From the NCBI GenBank assembly GCA_034421515.1, contig DAOUKH010000024.1:20560-84559 (forward strand): DNA of 64,000 nt. Reading direction: 5' to 3'. Position 1 is the first letter of the stretch, and each line of letters opens with the position of its first letter. Shown here piece after piece: positions 59,075 to 64,000 of this stretch. The notes under the pieces are model-generated. The model ran no database searches. It worked only from the letters and a program-made list of their open reading frames with translations, and was not told where the DNA came from. This stretch comes from DAOUKH01 sp034421515 (lineage in GTDB: Bacteria > Chloroflexota > Dehalococcoidia > SHYB01). A program made the position numbers and the translations under genes.

Positions 59075-60337
59075 ATGACGCCGTCGGTAACGTTGGAGGA
59101 TGTCCGCCGGGCCCGGAGCGCGATCGCGCATCTGGCGCTCGGGACGCCCCTCCTCCCCGCGCACTCCCTGAGCGAGCTCGCGGGATGCGAGCTGCTCCTG
59201 AAGGCCGAAAACCTGCAGCGGGCGGGCTCCTTCAAGGTGCGCGGCGCCGCAAACAGGATCGCCGCCCTGACCCCCGACGAGAAGGCCAGGGGTGTCATCG
59301 CCGCCAGCGCCGGCAACCATGCTCAGGGCGTCGCCCTGGCGGCCGGCAATCTCGGCATCCCCTGCACCATCGTCATGCCCGCCGGGGCCTCCATCCCCAA
59401 GGTCGAGGCCACCCGGGGCTACGGCGCGACGGTGCTCCTGGAAGGCGACAGCTTCGACGGCGCCCAGCGGCACGCCCGCAAGGTCATGCGCGAGGAAGGG
59501 CTGACCTTCATCCCCGCCTTCGACGACCCCGCGATCATCGCGGGGCAGGGCACCATCGGCCTCGAGCTGCTCGAGCAGGCGGAGGACCTGGAGGCAGTCG
59601 TCGTGCCCGTGGGCGGGGGAGGTCTGATCTCGGGCATCGGGCTCGCGATGAAGGAGTCCATGCCCGGCGTCAGCGTGATCGGCGTGCAGGCCGCGGCAGC
59701 CTCCGCGCTCGTCGATTCTTACAAGGCCGACCGGCGCATCACCGTCAAGGGAACGGCCACCGTAGCCGACGGTATCGCGGTGGGTACGCCGGGGAAGGTC
59801 ACGCTGCCCTTGGTCATGCGCTACGTGGACGAGATGGTGACCGTCGAGGAAGAAGAGATCACGCAGGCGATGATGCTGCTCTTGGAGCGGGGCAAGCTCC
59901 TCGTGGAGGGGGCCGGCGCCGTCGGTCTCGCCGCCGTGCTGGGCAGCAGGATTCGACTGGCCGGCAAGCGGGTAGCGGTGGTGCTGAGCGGAGGCAACGT
60001 CGACGCCAACCTCATCGCGCGGGTCGTCGAGCACGGGCTGGCCCACGCGGGCCGCTACCTCGTCCTCCGCTTCCTCCTGGACGACAGCCCCGGCCGCCTG
60101 AGCCGGCTGCTCAACATCGTCTCCCGCGCCGAAGTGAACGTGCTTGACATCGGCCATCTCCGGCACTCCCCCTCGGTCCACCTGGGCCAGGTCGAAATCC
60201 AGCTCACCCTGGAGACGAGGAACGCTGAGCACACCGAAGAAGTCCAACAGCGCCTCCGCGACGCCGGCTACACTCCCTACGCGATAGCCCCGGTCGACGC
60301 CCCCGCCCCGTCGTTGGAGGGCAGGTCGGCTCCGTAG
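59075..60337 (+). CDS. ilvA: threonine ammonia-lyase (threonine deaminase)
   Basis: The 420-residue PLP enzyme has the lysine in RAGSFKVRGAANRIAALTP, the glycine loop VPVGGGGLISGIGLAMKESM and a C-terminal ACT-type domain (RFLLDDSPGRLSRLLNIVSR). It converts threonine to 2-oxobutanoate. The single ACT domain is typical of the tdcB-like or shorter IlvA form; isoleucine synthesis or threonine breakdown are both possible. ATG 59075 follows AGGGAAA. Confidence 0.93.
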   Translation: MTPSVTLEDVRRARSAIAHLALGTPLLPAHSLSELAGCELLLKAENLQRAGSFKVRGAANRIAALTPDEKARGVIAASAGNHAQGVALAAGNLGIPCTIVMPAGASIPKVEATRGYGATVLLEGDSFDGAQRHARKVMREEGLTFIPAFDDPAIIAGQGTIGLELLEQAEDLEAVVVPVGGGGLISGIGLAMKESMPGVSVIGVQAAAASALVDSYKADRRITVKGTATVADGIAVGTPGKVTLPLVMRYVDEMVTVEEEEITQAMMLLLERGKLLVEGAGAVGLAAVLGSRIRLAGKRVAVVLSGGNVDANLIARVVEHGLAHAGRYLVLRFLLDDSPGRLSRLLNIVSRAEVNVLDIGHLRHSPSVHLGQVEIQLTLETRNAEHTEEVQQRLRDAGYTPYAIAPVDAPAPSLEGRSAP

Positions 60338-60357
60338 GGAGTTGGCCCCAGAGGCGG

Positions 60358-60543
60358 CTACTCCGGCGGCAGGTCGGGCGGGAGCAGGTTGGCGATGCCG
60401 TCGTCGATGCGGTAGACGAGGCCGCTGTCGGGGCTGTGCAGCGTGCCCGCGACGACCTCGCCGCCGTCCTCCACCTCGACGGTGAGGACGAGCCTGCCCT
60501 TGCTCACCGGACAGACGAGCATCTCGGCGAGGTCCTTGCGCAC
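60358..60543 (-). CDS. Trm112 family protein
   Basis: The 61-residue protein has MRKDLAEMLVCPVSKGRLVL and a C-terminal DSGLVYRIDDGIANLLPPDL, the short Trm112/YcaR pattern. Only one cysteine of the zinc site remains. Such proteins activate methyltransferases in other organisms; the partner here is unknown. GTG start, 6 bp after the HpaB-type stop. Confidence 0.9.
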   Translation of the reverse strand: MRKDLAEMLVCPVSKGRLVLTVEVEDGGEVVAGTLHSPDSGLVYRIDDGIANLLPPDLPPE

Positions 60544-60549
60544 GGCGGC

Positions 60550-61992
60550 TCAGCGAATCCCGGCGACCTTGAGCGCGTACTGCACGGCCGTCTTCGCGTC
60601 GTAGGCGCGGTAGATGGCCAGCTTCTCGGCCTCAAGCGAGCCTTCGGCGTGGATCGCCAGCACGGTGTGGTAGCCGCCGAACTCGCCGGTGGTGAGCTCC
60701 GCGATCATGTGGATCGCCTTGAGGCGGTCCTCCGCCGAGACGCCGGCGCGGCCGCCAAGGTAGCGCTCGACGTACGCCCGCGTTTCGGGGCTCTCCAGGT
60801 CCTCTTTGCCGGGCGCGGTGACGAGCAGCCCGCCGGTGATGTCCTGGACGTGCTGCAGGGCCTCGTGGTAGCCGTGCGCGAAATGCCACTTCGCCACGTT
60901 GGAGTAGAGCCGGTTGGGGACGGCCTGTCCCGGCACGATCTCGTCGCACTGGTACGCCGCCATCCGCAGCAGCCCCTTGACCCCCTGCGCGTACGCTCCC
61001 AGCCAGGTGAGCTTGTCCCGCACGTGGCCCGCCCGCGCGATGCCGTTGTAGTCGGACATGAGGATGGCCGACCCCACCAGCAGGTCGAGTAGGGGCTGCT
61101 TGTACGAGACCGCCGTGAACCGGTGGTAGTCGACGAACCGCAGCGCCAGCGGCCCGGCGTACTGGTGCTCGCCGGCGAGGAAGACGCGCTCCCAGGGTAC
61201 GAAGACGTCGTCGAAGACGGTGAGCGTCTCCAGCATCCGGTGCTTCGAGCCCATGGGGAACTGGAACTCGTCGTCGTGGTGGCCGGTGTAGACCGCGGTG
61301 ATCAGCTTCAGCCCCGGGGTGTTCATGGGGATGGCGAAGGAGACGGCGTAGTCGGCGTCGGGCTCGTCGAGGTTGCGCGTGGGGAGGACGATCAGCTCGT
61401 TGCTGTTGACGGAGACCGAGGTGTGGACCTTGGCGCCGCGGACCACGATGCCGTCGCTGCGGCGCTCGACGATGTGGACGTAGTGGTCGGGGTGCTCCTG
61501 CTCCGAGGGCCGCTTGCTCCGGTCGCCCTTGCTGTCGGTCTGCGCGACGGCGACGGCGAGGTCGTTGCGGGCGCAGTGCTGGTAGAAGGCCTTGACCCGC
61601 TCCGAGTACTCCGTGCCGAGGGCGTCGTCCATCTCGGTGGCGACGTTGCGGAGCGCGAAGAGGGCGTCGGTGCCGATCTCCTTGATCAGCGTGACCATCG
61701 TGCCGCCGGTGCGGGTGGCGAGGTCGATGAGGTCGGAGCGCTTGACGAGGTCGTCGGCCGACTGCGGGATGTGATACATGCGGCTGATCGGCTCGCCGTT
61801 CTCGGCGTCGGCGGCGACCGCGAGGTCGGCGTGCTCCGGGTCTTCGGCGAGGTCGAAGTCGATGGCCGCGTGCTCCACGGCGACCTTCATCAGCGGGTGC
61901 GTGGTGACATCGTCGACGCGCCGGCCGCGGTAGTAGACGGTGCGCCCGTCCCGCAGGCTCTCGATATACTGGGCAGCCGTTCGCAGGGCCAT
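60550..61992 (-). CDS. HpaB-family flavin hydroxylase (4-hydroxyphenylacetate 3-monooxygenase type)
   Basis: The 480-residue protein has the N-terminal SLRDGRTVYYRGRRVDDVTT, HPLMKVAVEH, the flavin region VAVAQTDSKGDRSKRPSEQ and VRGAKVHTSVSVNSNELIVL, and the C-terminal helical bundle with FAHGYHEALQHVQDITGGLL. It could be a two-component FADH2-dependent hydroxylase of a phenol, or a related dehydratase; the iron-sulfur cysteines of 4-hydroxybutyryl-CoA dehydratase are not evident. No flavin reductase is adjacent. Confidence 0.9.
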   Translation of the reverse strand: MALRTAAQYIESLRDGRTVYYRGRRVDDVTTHPLMKVAVEHAAIDFDLAEDPEHADLAVAADAENGEPISRMYHIPQSADDLVKRSDLIDLATRTGGTMVTLIKEIGTDALFALRNVATEMDDALGTEYSERVKAFYQHCARNDLAVAVAQTDSKGDRSKRPSEQEHPDHYVHIVERRSDGIVVRGAKVHTSVSVNSNELIVLPTRNLDEPDADYAVSFAIPMNTPGLKLITAVYTGHHDDEFQFPMGSKHRMLETLTVFDDVFVPWERVFLAGEHQYAGPLALRFVDYHRFTAVSYKQPLLDLLVGSAILMSDYNGIARAGHVRDKLTWLGAYAQGVKGLLRMAAYQCDEIVPGQAVPNRLYSNVAKWHFAHGYHEALQHVQDITGGLLVTAPGKEDLESPETRAYVERYLGGRAGVSAEDRLKAIHMIAELTTGEFGGYHTVLAIHAEGSLEAEKLAIYRAYDAKTAVQYALKVAGIR

Positions 61993-62085
61993 CGTTGTTT
62001 CTCCGTGGGTCTACTCGAAGCGCGGCTATCATACCAAGGACGCCGGAAGGGCGACGCGAACCGGCAGCGAGCAGGGAGGCGGGGC

Positions 62086-62988
62086 ATGATCTCGGGAGAG
62101 AAGATCTTGGTCACGGGCGGGGCGGGACGCGTCGCCTTTCCCATCGCCCGCGAGCTCGCCAAGCGCAACGAGGTCTGGGCTATGGCCCGCTTCTCGAACC
62201 CCGCCGACGCCGAGCGGCTCGAAGCGCACGGCATCACGCCGATCAAGCGCGACCTGGCGGAGGGCTTCGACGGCGTGCCCGAAGACTTCACCTACGTCTG
62301 GCACGCCGGGGCGCTGGTCGGCGAGGAGGCCGAGCGCGACTGGCGGTACACCTTCGAGGTCAACGCGCAGGCCACGGGCCGGCTGATGAAGCACTGCCGC
62401 GGGGTGAAGGGCTTCCTTCACTGCTCGACGGGCTCGCAGTACCACTATCAGGGGCACCGGGCGCTCAATGAGTCCGACCCGCCCGGCATCCACACCCACA
62501 TCTACAGCCTCTCCAAGATCGCCGCCGAGGCCGTCGTTCTCTACGCTTCCCGTGAGTGGGACATCCCCACCACGATGATCCGCATCTGCTCCGCCTACGG
62601 CCCCGAGGGCGGCGCTCCCGTGAGCCGGCTCGACGCCATCGTTGAAGGCCGTCCCATCCGCCTCCATCCCGACAAGCCGAACTACTTCAACCCCATCCAC
62701 GAGGATGATCAAGTCGAGCTCGGCATCAGGGCGCTCGAGCTCGCGAGCACGCCGCCGCTCATCGTCAACTGGGCCGGCAGCGAGACGACGACCGCCGAGG
62801 AGTATTGCGCCTACATGGGCGGCCTCATCGGCAAGGACCCGATCATCGAGTACACGGACGAGGCCTACACGCCCCTCTGGCCCGACGTGACCTACATGCA
62901 CGAGGTCCTCGGCCGCACCAAGGTCCACTGGAAGGACGGCCTGCGCCGGGTCATCGAGGTGCGGTACCCGGACCTGCTCAAGGGTTGA
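62086..62988 (+). CDS. NAD-dependent epimerase/dehydratase family protein
   Basis: ATG 62086, after GGGAGG, gives 300 residues. It is an extended SDR: KILVTGGAGRVAFPIARELA (NAD site), HAGALVGEEAERDWRYTFEV, Ser in HCSTGSQYHYQ and Y-x3-K in HIYSLSKIAAEAVVLYASRE. The C-terminal half binds the substrate, which could be a nucleotide sugar or an aryl compound. It is divergent from the HpaB-type gene with a 93-bp gap, so the two may share control. Confidence 0.9.
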   Translation: MISGEKILVTGGAGRVAFPIARELAKRNEVWAMARFSNPADAERLEAHGITPIKRDLAEGFDGVPEDFTYVWHAGALVGEEAERDWRYTFEVNAQATGRLMKHCRGVKGFLHCSTGSQYHYQGHRALNESDPPGIHTHIYSLSKIAAEAVVLYASREWDIPTTMIRICSAYGPEGGAPVSRLDAIVEGRPIRLHPDKPNYFNPIHEDDQVELGIRALELASTPPLIVNWAGSETTTAEEYCAYMGGLIGKDPIIEYTDEAYTPLWPDVTYMHEVLGRTKVHWKDGLRRVIEVRYPDLLKG

Positions 62989-63007
62989 CGAAACAAGGAG
63001 CGGAGCG

Positions 63008-63074
63008 GCGCCCTTCGGGCGCCCGCGCGCCCACGGCGCGCGCCCTCTCTCAATCTCCCCCAGCGGGGGAGAGG
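63008..63074 (+). repeat. dispersed multi-palindrome repeat, full copy at sbcD end
   Basis: GCGCCC-TTC-GGGCGC, CGCGCGCCCACGGCGCGCG and CCCTCTCTCAATCTCCCCC-AGC-GGGGGAGAGG follow in order. It ends directly before the sbcD stop codon (63076), in the convergent gap after the epimerase. Confidence 0.8.
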
Positions 63075-63075
63075 C

Positions 63076-64000
63076 TTAGTCCCGCTCTTCGTCGTGGGCT
63101 TCCATGAGGCGGCGGGCGTAAGTGGTGAGCTTTTCGGCGCGGTCCTTGGGCGTTTCGCGGGTCTGCAGGTAGAGCTCGAGGACTTGGGTTGGCGTCCGGC
63201 CCTCCAGCGACACCGCGCCGAGGCGCGCGCGCTGTTCACGCTCGACCTCCCGCGAGAACGAGGCCACCGTGTGCGCCCCCGCCTCCTCGAGCGCGCGGCG
63301 GATGTCACGCTCGCGCAGCATGGCCGCGGTCGACGCCGGCGTCTTCACGCGGACGCGGACGATCGCGCCGCGGACGTGGTGCCGTCCGATGGCGCGGAGC
63401 ACGGTGGCCGTCGGATCGAGGTCGCCCTCATCGACGGCCTGATCGATGGTGACGAAGGAACGCGCCTGCACGGGGCGCAGCTCAAGGCCGGTGACGCGAT
63501 TGCCTAGCTCGGCGGCGGGGTCGACATCGAGGACGTAGAAGCCCTTGGCCTCGTGGTCCTCCTCGCCGAAGTCGACGCGCTGCAGGCTCCCCGCGTACAC
63601 CATCGGTAAGCCCGACGTGGAAAGCTCCTGGCGGCGGTGGATGTGCCCCAGCGCGACGTAGTCCACCGGCCGGCCGGCAAGGTCGCTCTGCAGCAGCACG
63701 TGGTCCTGCCCGATCATCATGGTGCACTCGGTGCCCGGCTTGGCGCTGCTGACCGAGACGTGCGCCGCCAGCACCGACGGGACGGCGGGGTCGAGCCTCT
63801 CGCCCGCGTCGATCACGGCCTCGGTGAGGCGGTCTTCGAGCAGCTTCTTGAACTGCTCATACGGGAGGCTCCGCACGTCCTCCCGCGCCAGGAGCGCGCT
63901 CCGGCGTATCCAGGGCAGCGCCAGTACCTGCAGCGGCCCCGACTTCGTCTCGACGCGGTAGACGTCGAGCCGCTCCGCGGTGGTCACCTTCGCCACGTCG
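63076..64000 (-). CDS. sbcD: exonuclease SbcD/Mre11-type nuclease, C-terminal part
   Basis: The frame is open to the window edge, so the N-terminal part, with the first metal motifs, lies outside. Visible are SVLAAHVSVSSAKPG, VDYVALGHIHRRQEL with the G-H-I-H motif that closes the dinuclear metal site, and YAGSLQRVDFGEEDHEAKGF, typical of SbcD. The C-terminal capping domain follows. With SbcC it would process hairpin or blocked DNA ends. Confidence 0.9.
   Translation of the reverse strand, partial: DVAKVTTAERLDVYRVETKSGPLQVLALPWIRRSALLAREDVRSLPYEQFKKLLEDRLTEAVIDAGERLDPAVPSVLAAHVSVSSAKPGTECTMMIGQDHVLLQSDLAGRPVDYVALGHIHRRQELSTSGLPMVYAGSLQRVDFGEEDHEAKGFYVLDVDPAAELGNRVTGLELRPVQARSFVTIDQAVDEGDLDPTATVLRAIGRHHVRGAIVRVRVKTPASTAAMLRERDIRRALEEAGAHTVASFSREVEREQRARLGAVSLEGRTPTQVLELYLQTRETPKDRAEKLTTYARRLMEAHDEERD

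Overview
The window is GC-rich bacterial chromosome, tightly packed, with no tRNA, rRNA, CRISPR array, phage gene or transposase that I could find. Gene content suggests a Chloroflexota bacterium of the Dehalococcoidia/SAR202 type: several acyl-CoA dehydrogenase paralogues, several amidohydrolase-2 paralogues, an F420-type luciferase-like oxidoreductase, DUF3090, a prokaryotic translin, a zinc-type S14, and intergenic 'TGTAGGGGCG' palindromes that I associate with that phylum. The assignment is inference.

Layout. 1-654 is the 3' end of an acyl-CoA dehydrogenase. 853-23028 (minus strand) is one nearly unbroken str-S10-spc-alpha-L13/S9 supercluster, from rpsL through fusA, the S10 and spc genes, secY-adk-map-infA-rpmJ, rpsM-rpsK-rpsD-rpoA-rplQ, truA and rplM-rpsI. 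It starts at a near-consensus promoter (23092-23120) and tuf is absent from it. Many of its proteins carry long low-complexity tails, most strikingly S17. 23186-32651 holds a rhomboid protease, acyl-CoA dehydrogenases, amidohydrolases, a DUF429 protein, an LLM oxidoreductase and, at 28863-29411, a gene read through an in-frame UGA that encodes a UGSC-type selenoprotein with a SECIS-like hairpin, translationally coupled to an unrecognised Cys-containing protein. 32703-36580 is thrS-infC-rpmI-rplT followed by a DtxR-family regulator; infC appears to start at AUA. 37477-40285 is a ferric-iron-type ABC permease and ATPase that the DtxR protein may control. 40290-53984 mixes SDRs, a TlpA/CcdA redox pair, a membrane-anchored beta-propeller, DUF3090, an amidohydrolase/acyl-CoA dehydrogenase/amidase run, TenA, zinc ribbons, a quinone oxidoreductase/SMP-30 pair and a translin. 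54402-64000 holds pth-ligA, folP-folK, threonine deaminase, Trm112, an HpaB-type flavin hydroxylase, an NAD-dependent epimerase and the 3' part of sbcD.

The most interesting locus is 28.7-30.5 kb: the selenoprotein, its coupled partner, and back-to-back promoters whose -35 boxes form an inverted repeat. Other notable signals are the acidic tails on ribosomal proteins (with a 60-bp tandem repeat inside rpsQ), the AUA start of infC, and a dispersed multi-palindrome repeat that sits mainly at convergent gene ends.
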